Source: Gracilariopsis chorda (lineage: Eukaryota; Rhodophyta; Florideophyceae; Gracilariales; Gracilariaceae). From it: DNA of 64,000 nucleotides. The stretch covers positions 1 to 64,000 of the forward strand of contig NBIV01000245.1 of assembly GCA_003194525.1 (NCBI GenBank). The letters run 5' to 3'. The position numbers and the translations under genes are program-made. Below, piece after piece: positions 1 through 11,713 of this stretch. The notes under the pieces were generated by a model that saw nothing but the letters and a program-made list of their open reading frames with translations, made no database searches and was not told where the DNA came from. Within the stretch, counting starts at the first letter, position 1. Each line of letters begins with the position of its first letter.

Positions 1-2298
1 GCGGCGCCGGGAGGCTTCGTCGTACGCCCCTCAAGCTACTCGATCCGCCTCTTGAATGAACACTATATGCCGGTGCTGAACTTCGTGGCGTTCCACTCAC
101 CATTTCAACCTCCCCGTCCTCCCCAGCTTGTTCGACATCCTGAACTGCAATTTCCATAGGCTCGGCCTCTTGCTGGACGGATGCAGCGGCTTCTGAGAGC
201 TCTACATCGCCCTGGCCTTCACCTTCAGCATTAACGCACAACTCGGGCATCCACTTCCCCAGCTTACCCTTGAACGCGCTCACAGCCCGCCCAATGGTTA
301 CTTCACGCAAATCCATACGGCACCTTCACGAACCTGTTGACTTGTTCAACGCCGAAAGCCTCGACTGTAGTCGTTCCGTTTGCAACCGCGGACATCGTAA
401 TTTCCTGTCGTAGAAATTCCTCCACATCAAGACTGAGGGCGCGAGCCCACAACTTAATTTCGCGGCTGAACGCAACCACCCGGCTGTAAAAGTACGACCG
501 CACCAGCTCAAACCCACCCCGAATGTCGGGGCCCTTCGGTCCGGTATAAAACTTGAGGCATTCCATCGCGAATGAGAAGTCACGAACATCCAGTTTCAGT
601 AGCATATCACTGGAAAACGTGTGTGAGCCCGATGGCGGCCGCTCCTCACACACCTTCTCAAACACCGGTAGAAGCGCAGGCACTCGCGCTAGTTTGAGAC
701 CCACATCAGCAAAACGACGAAGCTGACGTGTGTCTAACTTCCCGATCACCTCGCTCGACTTCAGCACACCCGCCAATTGCGAAGGGGTATTCTTCCCCCC
801 CACTCCGCGTTCCACTTGTACGGTTCCTACCATACTGACTGTGGAGTGTACGCGATCCGCAAAGCGCATCTTCAGCACCGCCGACGACGTATCATTCAAT
901 AATGTTCCAAGACGAAGAATCTCACTAGGTGTGAGGTCCTTACCATCTCGCCTCTTCCACATCAACACGCGCAATGCTTGCGTGATCTGCCGCCACAACT
1001 CCGATTTAGCCTGCCGACGCCGATGTATAATTCGACGGTGCCTGCCATCTATGAGTTCAACACGTCGAACAATACGCCCGTTCTCCACAAATCCGTCCTC
1101 CAAAGGACGCCCGTTGTGTCCACGGTAACACTCACATGCCAGACGAATAAAGCAAACCTTCCGATCAAACTGCTCTTCCAGTTGCTGCAAATGATTCTCA
1201 CTCACACCACGCGGACTGAAGTGAGGATCATCAATGAGCTCTAACTCAATTATATATTCCTGTACTTCATAATCACTGAAGTTGATACGCTCGTACACAA
1301 TGCAGGTGCCTATATCCACCAACGGTTCGACATCACCTTCGCTGTACAGAGTGCGTGGGTTCACACTACCATCCGGCGCTGCCGTCACCGCACAATTTCC
1401 ACCTCATCCATTTCACCCCTCTGGGTCGCGGTACCTCGCCCAGAACTACGGAGAGCAGTACCGGGAGACGCTAATGACATGCGCTCCAGCTGGGATTCGT
1501 CTTCGCCATCCCCTCCACGCACCGTTGCGGGTAACGAAAGCGGTGGCATCGGCGGTAGGGTCTTGGTGCCCGCTACACCAGGCGCACGGCGCGGCGTGCC
1601 TGCACGGCTCGTACTGCCACCCGCAACGCTAGAGTTTCCGGCAACCGGCCCACGTGAAGAGTGGTTCGCATCATTCCGACCATCCGCTCCAGAACTCGAC
1701 ACTGGTACTGTTTGTGAGGTGGGCACCATAGCGCGTAATGCGGAGCTTGGCGCTGTGCCAGACTTCGACAAGGAACGCGTCGCCGAACGATTCGACTGTA
1801 CCACAACGGTGGGGCCCGGAATCTTCATGCTTGAAGGTCGAGTACCCGGATGAACACTGCTTCTAACAATCGCTCTCGTGCCGCTAGCCCGCGGGGATGC
1901 CGACACAGAACGCCCGCCTGAAACAGTTCTCCTTGAACCGCTTGACCTCGGGATTTGACTTCTTAACCGCACAGAAGCTGACGCACTTCCACGCGGACGC
2001 ATCAACGTTAAATCCCAAGCCACAAACAGTCCACATGAATTTCAGACAGATGCTTCGGTGGGTCTTCGCCCCTTTGAAGGATAAGGGTACGCCGCACCCC
2101 GATCACCTGTTATGCGAACGCGGTGCACAACCACCAAATCCTCGTTTGGCTTCGCGATCTCCGAAAGCTCATGCCCATGGAGCGTACGGCTAAGCTTTCC
2201 ATCACGCGAGACAGAACAGCCTCGCCAGCAACCTTCCCATCCGCGAAGATCAACGTTACTTCTTCGCCGGCCCTGAACGAGTGTGCGTTTTTCGCCAT
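1..2298 (-). pseudogene. ParB-like domain protein, broken, runs off the left edge
   Basis: I start it at the ATG at 2298 (MAKNAHSFRAGEEVTLIFAD), a conserved-looking start facing the gene at 3702. A short N-terminal domain is followed by a long Ser/Arg/Pro-rich linker (about 1400-2020). A folded part (about 300-1390) follows, with a pattern like the ParB/sulfiredoxin fold: an NPR-like FSPRG, a helix, then VELIDGRHRRI in the place of the usual DGHHR box. An acidic tail continues to the window edge. The reading passes through an in-frame TGA near 2040 and frame changes near 2200, 1388 and 305, so this copy is probably dead unless introns explain them. In bacteria and phages ParB-like domains often travel with DNA methyltransferases, which fits the neighbour across the palindromic array. 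The fold call is pattern recognition only; the protein could be a different nucleic-acid-binding family. Confidence 0.4.
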
Positions 2299-2737
2299 GT
2301 TGAGTTCGCAGGCTTTTGGTTCCAACCTCAAGAACAACGAAAAAGGGATGTATAGAATGGATGGAAAGAGGGAATAGAGGGAGTACGGATGGATACCCAG
2401 TTAAGAGAAGAACAAACAAGCGGGGAGGTTGTAGATTGAGGCGACGGGCTGCAACTCTCGTGAGCGGCCACGCCAATTGATGGCGCCCGCAGTTTTCAAT
2501 TTCCCACTTGTCAATCTCAAAGGCCGCCGGCGCACCCCGGCACAGTGCATAATAAACAGTTATGTCCCCTGCCACGTATAATGGCACCTTGCAAAGTTCA
2601 TGCCACACGCTGCGCACTCATAATGCAACACAGTTTGAAAAGCCACACTGCAATATAAAACCTGCTTCGTAAGCTTTTGAGACCTCCCTTCCTGTAACAG
2701 CCCTGACCAGCGCTCAAGCATTCGCGCAACTCTGCAC

Positions 2738-3345
2738 GTGCGTACATGTACAATGGGACTATATCCCGTCGTACATGCGCACAGTGGACGCTGGCCATTT
2801 GCGCTCCATAAACATTACAATTTTTTAGCCTGCAGTGGTCGAGCCACAGGACTTTTTCCTGTCGTACATGCGCGCAGTGGTCGCTCGACCACTGGCGCTC
2901 CAAAAAATTACAATTTTTAGACTGCAGTGGTCGAGCGACCACCAACATGTACGACAGGAAAGTCCTGTCGTACATGCGCGCAGTGGTCGCTCGACCACTG
3001 GCGTTCCAAAAAATTTTTTTAGCCTGCAGTGGTCGAGCGACCACCACCGCCATGTACGACAGGAATCCTGTCGACATGCGCGCAGTGGTCGCTCGACCAC
3101 TGGCGCTCCAAAAATTACAATTTTTTAGCATGCAGTGGTCGAGCGACCACCACCGCCATGTACGACAGGAAAAAGTCCTGTCGTACATGCGCGCAGTGGT
3201 CGCTCGACCACTGGCGCTTCAAAAAATTACAATTTTTTAGCCTGCAGTGGTCGAGCGACCACCAACGCCATGTACGACAGGACAGTTGCCTGCGGTACAT
3301 AGCTGCATTGGTCGCTCGACCACTAGCGGCCGAAAAACCGCCTTA
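2738..3345. repeat. Tandem array of nested palindromes, about 107-bp unit
   Basis: About five to six units. Each has CCTGTCGTACATG, then a short palindrome GTGGTCGCTCGACCAC, an A/T core (AAAAAATTACAATTTTTT), the reverse palindrome GTGGTCGAGCGACCAC, and CATGTACGACAGG. The CCTGTCGTACATG starts fall near 2859, 2966, 3068, 3177 and 3289 (spacing 102-112). Each unit can fold end to end, and contains two 7-bp hairpins with 2-nt centres. The array lies between two divergent genes. The many open frames through it are by-products of the repeat. Function unknown: origin, recombination end, promoter array or insulator are all possible. Confidence 0.9.
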
Positions 3346-3636
3346 TTACCCAGCTGCCGTCGGCGCGCAGGATGTATTCCTGACGTTCAAACCCCTAAGC
3401 CTCCGTCTTCACCTCCCTTTCCCCTAAGCGATTGTGTCACGTTCCGTATCCCTACGCTTCCCAATCTTTCCCTTCCTTCCTCCTCTTTTTGAACATTGGT
3501 GTACTTCACAACCGTTGCGAGACGATTCTGTATTACGCACCAACGACCGCTCCGTTTACGGATATTTGAGCTGCTTCCTTTACGCTTGCGAACCCCGTTG
3601 GTAATCAGACGACCGCTTGCTCACGAATTTCTCACG

Positions 3637-3644
3637 TATATAAA
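3637..3644 (+). promoter_or_regulatory. TATA box for the methyltransferase-SET gene
   Basis: TATATAAA 65 bp before the ATG at 3702, flanked by TCACG and CGTGA as a small inverted repeat. Spacing suits a core promoter with a short 5' leader. Confidence 0.55.
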
Positions 3645-5194
3645 CGTGAAGATCGTCGTACCAGGTGCTCATTCAACCGGCTGCGAAACGCAATTTTCAT
3701 AATGCCCAACTACACGAAGACCATCTTGGCTCTGTTGGAGCTACGCGATGAGTATGCGCGTGAACGAACGCCAGGCGATCGTCCTAGGAACGCCAAGTAC
3801 GCCACTCTCGTGGATCACGCGATTCGGGTGCGAAGGAACTCCACTGCTGCGCGCGCGAGCTTTGCTCCCAAGCAACCAACACCCGAACGTGTCTACTTTC
3901 GGGGATGAAGAACTACGCCGCGCGTTGTTGTCCACTTCGAATACCACTCGCAATGCGTTCCAACAAACGCACCAAATTGCGAAAGTGATCGACCAAACAG
4001 ACACCGAAAATGAATCAAGGGTGAAGGACTACTACCGCATATGCAACGCACGTGGTATAAACTTCACAATTCACTTCTTGCTCAGCGACTTGATCAAATC
4101 GCCCGTCACGGGCATTAATACGCGCAAGAACAAACGCACCGATGTCCCAACAGAACGCGCTTCGCGATTCGAGGTGTTGATTTACATGACGATGTTCGTA
4201 CAGTTGTCTCGCCAGCGCGTAGCTTTCTCTGGAAAGCGAAAGCGAGGACCACCCATTCCGGGTGCTCAGACGACGCCGAGCTCCCTTAGGAACTTCGACG
4301 CGTTCACCTGCAGCCGAGTTGCGTACGGTGTGCAACAGGTGACTCGCTCGTGGGATTGCTTTGCCACCTTTCTCGGATTCACTGACGTTGAGAGCATGGT
4401 GTACCCGTATATCATTTTCGATCCGGACAGCTTGGGGTTTGAAGTAATAGGCAATCGTGAAGATGGCTTCTCTCCACTCACGCAGCTTAAAACTCTCACA
4501 GGGACCTTAAATCATGCACCGACCCATCCCAAGTGGACTCCAAAGCGTTCGCACAATCGGACGAGGTGGATTCAAGCCTCCGCGCACTGAGTGAGGAGTT
4601 CCTTAGCGATGTGGTCAGCGTCGTCTCACATCCCCGACTGTACGAGGCGAACTTGCGCCCATGGCAGTTGCTGCTAGAGTTGCTTCCAGACGACAAGCGT
4701 AAGGCAATCGAACCGCAGCATTCCCGGCAGCGTTCGTTCCCCCAACGGTTCGACAAGCTGAGTGCGCAGCTTTGGAAACCCATTCGTGAGGTCAACACCC
4801 AACACCACAACGCGCACGCCAGTGCCAAATCTGCCACTACTGCTGCTGGGCGTCCCGCCACTTCCGCCATACCAGTGGACGTCATAGACTTGGTACAAGA
4901 ACCCACCAGCAGCAGTAGCAGCGGTGGAACCACGGGCAGCAACCCCAAAGCGCCCCACCCCCCTCCTCGCTAGGCCCGGACCCACAGAGTACAATGGAGC
5001 GCGATCTTCCTACAGCGAGGAGCAGGCGGACATCATTCCCCCAGACCAGCCGGCCGACGTACACGTGCTCAATGCGTTGGAATTGGTGCAGGAGCATATG
5101 ATGAAGCATTACGCAATGTATTGCTGCGGCTTTGACGACCTCGTGGATGTGCACAACACATTGCGTGCCCCGGACTCGTGCCATGCTCCCAGGC

Positions 5195-5940
5195 CCAGTT
5201 GGTATTGACAGACCCCCCTTACGCCATTCGCTCTATGCGTGGCAGGCCGAACAGCGACTACGACACCTCACCGTCGCCGACATGAAAGGGTTACAATAAC
5301 AATGAGTCGCTTGTTACGTGCTGGTGGCCACTTCGTCATTTTCTGCTCGCTTGAGCAGTTCCCGCGTTGGCGTAAGCTGTTGAACAGCGTTGATCGCAGG
5401 GAAGCCGATGGTACCGTTGCCCCAATGTTCCGCGTGGACCACTGCCCATTGCACATGATCCGTGCACCGGGTAACAACACCGTGTCGCCGGGCCGAGCAT
5501 CTGGATAGTTGATACCCATCACCCAATACGCGGTGCATGGCGTCAAAACAGGTCTCACTCGGGCGCAAGAGGACAAAATGGTGAACTCACCAACTTCAGT
5601 TACGTCCCGTTCCACGGTCACCGTCGTACAAGAACGTCATCGACCGTGGTTCCGGCCGTCGATGTGAATGAGCGTCTCATGTGTTCCCGCTACACAGACA
5701 GCGGAGATGTTGAAGCGTGAGGCTGTTCGTCCAGACAGAAGCCGATTACACTCAACATGAGCTCATTGCCAGGTTCTCCCAACCGTTTGATACGGTTCTT
5801 GACCTGTTTGGCGGCACCTTCTCGACAGCGCTTGCCTGCATGTCTTTTAAGGAAGGAGAAGCACGCAGATTCGTGGGTGCGAAGAAGGACGAAGCATGCT
5901 TCCACCACGCCAGACATCACGCACTGAAACACTTCTCAAG
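5195..5940 (+). other. DNA methyltransferase catalytic domain (order IV-TRD-I)
   Basis: Domain entry within the fusion gene. The catalytic DPPY is at 5211-5222 and the SAM-binding DLFGGT at 5801-5818, about 190 codons apart, with a variable target-recognition part between. The stretch before motif I (HELIARFSQPFDT) matches the usual helix leading into the SAM loop, and GAKKDEACFHHARHHAL matches the acidic strand end and following helix. Confidence 0.8.
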
Positions 5941-6279
5941 CTCATCGCCGAGAACGTTGCCAGCGTTACCGTCACGCAAGGTTTGGTGGATGCAGCCAAC
6001 GCTGTTCACAACTACTTTAAGGGATATCTGCGTCCCTCCCGGACTTGGGCAGCCGTGCCAAACTTCCCTCAATACTAAAACGCTACCGGAGCACATAGTT
6101 TTGTATTGTTCTCTAAATGGCGTGCACAGGACTTCGTCACCACCGGCCTTCACATGGACCTCTCCCAATGGCCGAGAAGTACCAAGAACTCTTCAATCTA
6201 ATGAGCGTGAACGAGCTCCCGCTCATGAGGCTTCAACGCTACGCCTTATTGTGGCTGAATCAACCATTTTGCACCCGTC

Positions 6280-6790
6280 TGCTGGGGCTGGCGTTTTTGC
6301 AAGCTGTTACGTTCGCCGAAGATGAGACAGTCTGCACCTTTTTACGGTACGTTGGTGTATCACGACATGTCCCAGCGAAACCGAAATCCACAACACATAT
6401 GGCTCCGGCTTGATGGGCGTTACCCCACAGGATTTCCGTACGTATTGTATGCAAGTGGACCTCAGGGCTCCGGACTTCACCTCCCTCATCGGACTGAACA
6501 AGGAAAAGAAAATACCAAGCGTTTGGATCTTGCCAGCTCCCTTTTGCGTAGGAGGACTCATCATGACCCAAGGTACCTCCAGTTGGATCCCGACGGGCAG
6601 CCCGTTCGTGATAGTTTCAAACCCAAACGAACGGCCAATGTCTACGTTGATCGTTCTGCGATATCTGCGCTTAAAACACGTAAGCACCTCGAGCCTTACC
6701 ACTCTGATAACAACCAGAGCTTCCCGCCGTATAGCACGCGAGAGCAACTCTTCATCGACTACGGTACTTCTTACGATTGGAACAATAATC
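6280..6790 (+). other. SET-like domain at the C-terminus of the methyltransferase gene
   Basis: GAGVFASCYV resembles the SET N-terminal GxGVFA signature, FYGTLVYHD the next strand, and EQLFIDYGTSYDW the GEELFxDYG end. SET domains methylate lysines, mostly on histones. The middle NHxC motif is not visible, so activity is doubtful even in an intact relative. The pieces fall in two frames. Confidence 0.5.
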
Positions 6791-6852
6791 TTGGTACCCC
6801 TTCGCCCCAAACACCTTCTTCGACTTCTACAAAACACAATAAAAACCCCTAA

Positions 6853-7400
6853 AACCCTCTCTCTAAGGGTGAAAACTCCTAAACAAATTCCTCAAACCTG
6901 TTCCTTTGCATGTGCGTAAGAACGTATTACGTAATCCTGTGCCGTATTGTAGTGTGCACCGGCTCATTGCCACTGTGCGCATGGGCATGTGTATCACCTC
7001 ACACACAGCACACCTCCCACCTTACCAAAAACCCAATTACAGTTTGTGTATGACGTCATGTGTGAACCTAAAACGCACGCCCACATATCTCCAGCCGCAC
7101 CAGCCCCGTTTTCCCTCTGCACCTCATGGTGTGCATGTTTGGCGAGTATTAGTGCCATAGCCTATGCGAGCTCATACTTCTCACGCTGTATGAGCGCGCC
7201 AAAAACCCACATTGCGGCGCCTTTGCGCAAGCCCCCTCACAATCATCACTACAAAAGCCCACCAACCTGCCCCTAATAAACCGCTTCCCATCTCTCCCCC
7301 TACCCCAAAAACGCCTACAACTCAACCACACGCAAAAACCCATCTCTATCTCTCGCTCTGCCTTTCTTTTTATCTCCTTCCCTTCTGCAAGCATACCACT
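6853..7400. other. Intergenic, no gene seen
   Basis: About 550 bp with CCCCTAAAACCC-like motifs at the left (6845-6900) and a pyrimidine-rich run (TCTCTCGCTCTGCC and similar) just before the ATG at 7401, which may serve as an initiator region. No protein signature recognised on either strand. Confidence 0.5.
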
Positions 7401-7594
7401 ATGGACAACCTCACTTTGCACAACCACTCCATAGGACTGGAATCTATCCAGCCTGGTCCGGCTCCAAACGCGAACACAACCACAATCCAACCGTCTAAAC
7501 CCCAACTCTACCGCCATAATCTCAACGTCAGCCGGGCAGATCGCGGATAAAGAACGAAATGCATCCCCCTCCTTCACCAACCCGCTTGACACCG

Positions 7595-7960
7595 TAACAA
7601 CCTTGCCATTCACTCCATCGGATTCTTTGTCCTGTGCATCAACTGCGAATCTGCATCCCCTCGCGACGTGCCTTGCGCTATCATCTCCGAAAGGCGCACT
7701 TCCTCCCCCAGGAAGAGGCTCGCAAAGCATCCGACATCATGTGGTTCCCGCAGAAACGAAATGCTTAAGCAGAACAACCTCCCCCCGCTATTGAATTCGT
7801 ATGATCCGGAAGCGCCGAGCCAAAACGTGCTGTTCTGTGTCCACTAGCCGGGCTGCAAATATTGAACGGCTACCGCTGCGCGCAGTGCACCTCCTGCTAC
7901 ATTGACCTTCAGCGTCTCCATGAGCACATCACAAACCCACATTCCAATCACGCGCATTCG
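7595..7960 (+). other. DUF3505-like paired zinc-finger segment
   Basis: Two pieces: ILCPVHQLRI...RALRYHLRKAHF and NGYRCAQCTSCYIDLQRL followed by HEHITNPHSNHAH. The second has the Cys-x2-Cys ... His-x3-5-His spacing of a C2H2 finger. In fungal telomere-linked helicases, such a pair sits at the N-terminus. The two pieces are in different frames here. Confidence 0.6.
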
Positions 7961-9724
7961 TTTTCTTGGCTAATAGAACCTAACATCGAAGCAAAGCACC
8001 GTAAAAGTGCGAACCATATTCGGCGGCCCTTGCCTTCTGCTGTTTAAGGTTGAGCTCCGCCTCCCCCGTTGGCACCATAAGCAAACACCTTGAACTGCCT
8101 ATCCAAACGGTCAACACTCTGCAGCAACCCTTTCTACCCCAAAACCTCCAGTGCCAGCCCTTGCACCGATACTGCCACAGCCCATGCAACCCCCCAACCC
8201 GAACAAAAACTCCAGACACCGACAATACTGCAACCGGAACACAAAACCGAAGAAGCAATGAAAAACTTCTTCAAAAGCTTAAGCACCTCATATATCCAAA
8301 CCAATCATCTGCATCTGCAGCCACAAGCACAACAAAAACCCAACTTCTTCATTGCGTGTACCAAGCTAGACATCATACTCCAGTCTGTTTCTGTCAGCCT
8401 CAAGGACGCAACCATACTCACAAATCCAACATGTGCAAGCGACATCGATGCAATGGCTGCTATGACCAACGATGTTTTCATGTACCTCACCAAAGTTCCA
8501 TTTCTCATGTGCATCATTCCGCCATTCTTTTTCCAAAAGCTCAACCAACGCTCCGCCTCGCAGGACACGCTCAAAAGCTACGCCTCTGATATTGCCCGTC
8601 TCTTGCTATTCACAAAAAAAAGGCCACGAGCATGACGTCAACCTGGTTTCACAAGCGCAAAAACACTACGGCCTACCTCCAAAGCGTTACCCTAAAACCT
8701 AAACTCCTACACAGCGCGCTCACTGCCCACCTTCTGCAGACGCTCCCCCGTATGCATCTATGCATACACTCACTGTGCGCAAATTCATTGCGGCCGCTTC
8801 TGTGCTGGTTCACAACAGCCGAAGATGCCATCAACCAACACGACAAGCGCTACCACTATTCTAGTGCCAACGAGCTCACCCATTTACTCGCCGCTCTCCA
8901 ATACGGAGTCGCAGCATGCGCCATCCATCACGTGCATAACCTCACCAAGCAGCAATGAAAAACCCCTCATCAGCTTACTTTCGAGATGCAGCAAGTGGAA
9001 TTGTCGGTTGACGTGAAACCAAACAATGCTTTTTCTTTCATCCGCAAAACTCTCAGCTTTGCTATGAACATAGCCACTAAAGAAAGCATCAACGTATCGT
9101 TCGTGGACTGCGATATGCACTCGCACTGCGGCATCGTTGGCGACATTCACTTGGGTCTGCCCGCGCTCGGTTCTATCGTCAAAAAGCTCCATGCCGAAAT
9201 TGAAGACATCATCATTGATGATCTGCTATTGGGATCTCCATTCCCCCCTGCATTCACAAACCACATCCACGCTCTAAAAGACCAACCATCAAACAAAAAC
9301 CCCGGCTTCTCCTTCCTCCAACACCCGCACAATGGCTCTTTTCTACACACCTGCTTGCAGTATGTACTGCAATGCCTAAAGAACCCATCCATAAACACAT
9401 CGCACCATTCGCTCCAAGCTCCCTCCCCACCACCCAACGATACCCCCACAGTTCTTATTGCTGGTATCCACTTCTACACATCTGCTCTCACCCGCTGGCT
9501 CGCATGCGCACAAAAAGTCCAGGAGCGCTCCTCGTCGTTCTCCACTTTGCCTCCGGCTCCCCAGCTCGCGGAACCAAGATTGATTCGTATCGTCTGCACA
9601 ACGATTTGTTCCACCAACGCTGCCTCATACTTCTCGACTCTCAACCCGTTCTCATCACGCGTTACCTCAAAACTCAAAAACGCTAAAGGAGGCGCTCGCC
9701 CAACTCCACGCTTCCCAGATCCAA

Positions 9725-10135
9725 AGACAGCTGAACTCCTTCTCACTTACCTGACGCTCATTCGCCTGCTCGAAACCTGGTTCGTTTCGGCTATACACGT
9801 CGAAACCCATAAACAGTCACATTGGCGTATGTTGTTCTCAACCCACGGCATGCCCATGGACGCCCGAAACATTCGCCGAATCATCAGCTCCACTCTGCTC
9901 GACGCTGGGTTTAAACTCACCTTTGCCGACTACCGCAACTTCACAGTAGGAATCACCGCTCTCATTTCTTCCACTGCCGCAAACGACATTGACAAAAACG
10001 CTCTCCAAGGCCATCCTGGAAGAATTCATCTCCACCGCGCACAATCAAGCTGGGCACACGGCACACACTGCGGAGCTCATGTACGCACGCACCCCACACG
10101 ACGTCAGTGGAATGCAACAAACCGAACTCAGCAAG
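9725..10135 (+). other. Tyrosine-recombinase-like segment ahead of the helicase
   Basis: LLLTYLTLIRLLETWF, then FADYRNFTVGITAL (in the place of the HxLRHT box) and NQAGHTAHTAELMYAR, which reads like the C-terminal GHxSxxTTxxYxH box of tyrosine recombinases, with the His and the Tyr present. The last piece is in the next frame. Similar QAGHT..YAR strings occur, as I recall, before the helicase in fungal subtelomeric RecQ proteins. Confidence 0.5.
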
Positions 10136-10439
10136 TACAAAGAATGGTCCACCAAATGGCACTCGCTACTCAATTTGAGCAAACATGCCGCAAAGAAGCG
10201 CTCTTGCCGTGACACTCCTCAACATCAGAGCACCACCCCTCCCGCCAAGCGCCCCATTCCCGCATCACAACCCATCTCACCTCCGCACTGCCCTTACAAT
10301 CCGCCGAACGACGTGTTTGCACCCCTGGCCCGCTCATCCTCCCTACTCCACAGCCGCCCAACCCCATCCGAGCTCACAAGAGGTGGAGCGTCGCTTCATA
10401 CACCCCCACCGCTCAATTTTGAATACAGACTCGGCACGT

Positions 10440-11713
10440 TCCTCAACGCACTCCGACAAATGCTTGCCAATGGCTCCTCAGTGTTTAAATCACCTACGCA
10501 GTTTACCGTTACGGGGCCGTGTTTGAAAAGCGGGGAAACATGCTTATGCTCACTCTAACCGCCTCTTGAAACACATTGTCTGTACTGCTCCCGATGTACA
10601 TGGAGAAGGGCTCATATTCCTCCATCATTATCGTTTCTCTCAAAGCCCTCCTTACGGAGTACGAACAACGTGCGGCAGCCTTTCAGCTTCAGAGCAGCAC
10701 ATCCCTGCAAACCAATGGCGGCACGGAAACATTTGCGGATGTCTATATATTGTCAGTCGAAGTGCTTGACTCCGCCTCTTTCAACTCCCTGCTTCAACGC
10801 TTGTTGCACAAACAAAAACTGGCCCGCATCGTGTTGGATGAAGTGCATTTATATCTGTTATGGCAACACTTTCGCCCATCCCTTGCACACATCCACAATG
10901 CGCTTTCCATGGTACCCCCCCCATATACCCCGTGTACTGCTCAGTGCCACCGTGCCGCCCCGCGATCGTCCACTCCTGCTATCACAGCTTTCAATACCAA
11001 CAGCTTACCTGTATACCACTTCCACCGCCCGTAACAATATCCGCTTCTCCGTGTACGACGCTTCCCCAAGCGTAAAAGCCCCTCGAATTCGTACTGCCGC
11101 AGGTACCTATCAAAGCTTGTTCCAACATCTGCTTCAGACAGGCGTCCCGTACTTCCAACAACAAGTCTCAACATTGTTCACCGCAAGTACTGAATCCTTG
11201 GTCCGCATCATCCTATTCACACTCACACGCTCAGCTACAGAACAACTACACCGCGTCATTCAACAATACGTACAAGGAACATTATCTCACCAGTTCCCTT
11301 CCACATCTTTCATTTGCCTCTTCTATCATGCCCGCTTATCCGACCACGAAAAGGATAAAACACACGACGACTGGCTCCATCGCTTCTCCGTTCCGCCATC
11401 CGCCGCCGTAACCCAAACCGTTATTTTCATGACTTGCACTTCCGCCTTTGGAACAGGACTCGACACTCCAAACGTTCGGCTAGTGCTAATTTTTGGAGGA
11501 TGTGCCAGTTTGGCCGACCTTGCCCAGCAGGCCGGCAGAGCGGGTCGTGACGGCCGAAATGCGCGCTGCATCACTATGTACTCAAAGCCGTACTTCAAAA
11601 TGATACAAAATCTTCTTTGCTCTACAAACAACCAAAACCCCAACGACATCGCCAGTTCTTATGTCGACTCGCTTGCCACAGACCGCTGGAACCAATTGAA
11701 GACGTGGATGTAA
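10440..11713 (+). other. RecQ-type helicase core
   Basis: Visible motifs: RIVLDEVHLYL (DEVH box at 10837-10848), RVLLSATVPP (motif III), LVRIILFTLTRSATEQL (motif IV), MTCTSAFGTGLD (motif V) and QQAGRAGRDGR (motif VI). The expected P-loop before LSVLLPMYMEKG reads TAS, a stop, then NT, so the GKT lysine is gone. Loss of only this motif among well-kept others points to fairly recent decay. Confidence 0.9.

Larger units (their letters stand above)
3702..6852 (+). pseudogene. Beta-class DNA amino-methyltransferase fused to SET-like domain
   Basis: It starts at the ATG at 3702 (MPNYTKTILALLELRDEYAR), just after a TATA box. About 1.2 kb encodes an N-terminal region I do not recognise, then a Ser/Pro linker (about 4800-4980). 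The methyltransferase core follows: LVLTDPPYAIRS (DPPY at 5211-5222), RLLRAGGHFVIFCSLEQ (about 5305-5355), a target-recognition stretch, then QTEADYTQHELI and VLDLFGGT (5795-5818) with a trailing RRFVGAKKDEACF. Catalytic motif IV before SAM motif I is the beta order, and DPPY favours N6-adenine over N4-cytosine. The C-terminus (about 6280-6780) has GAGVFASCYV, FYGTLVYHDM and EQLFIDYGTSYDW, as in SET domains, but I see no NHxCxPN motif. The reading changes frame repeatedly (near 3905, 4530, 4950, 5200, 5300 and others), so it is probably a pseudogene. AATAAA overlaps the stop (6838-6843). The methyltransferase call is firm, the SET call moderate. Confidence 0.75.

Noticed and set aside
2738-3345. 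CRISPR-like look of evenly spaced palindromic repeats
   Set aside because: The spaces between palindromes are themselves repeated, there are no unique spacers or cas genes, and the context is eukaryotic.
2598-3430. Several overlapping open frames of 60-196 codons through the palindromic array
   Set aside because: They encode the same CARSGRSTTG- and VVARPL-like words on both strands and arise from the repeat unit.
4015-4948. Minus-strand open frames opposite the methyltransferase gene
   Set aside because: Shadows of the plus-strand coding sequence with no signature.
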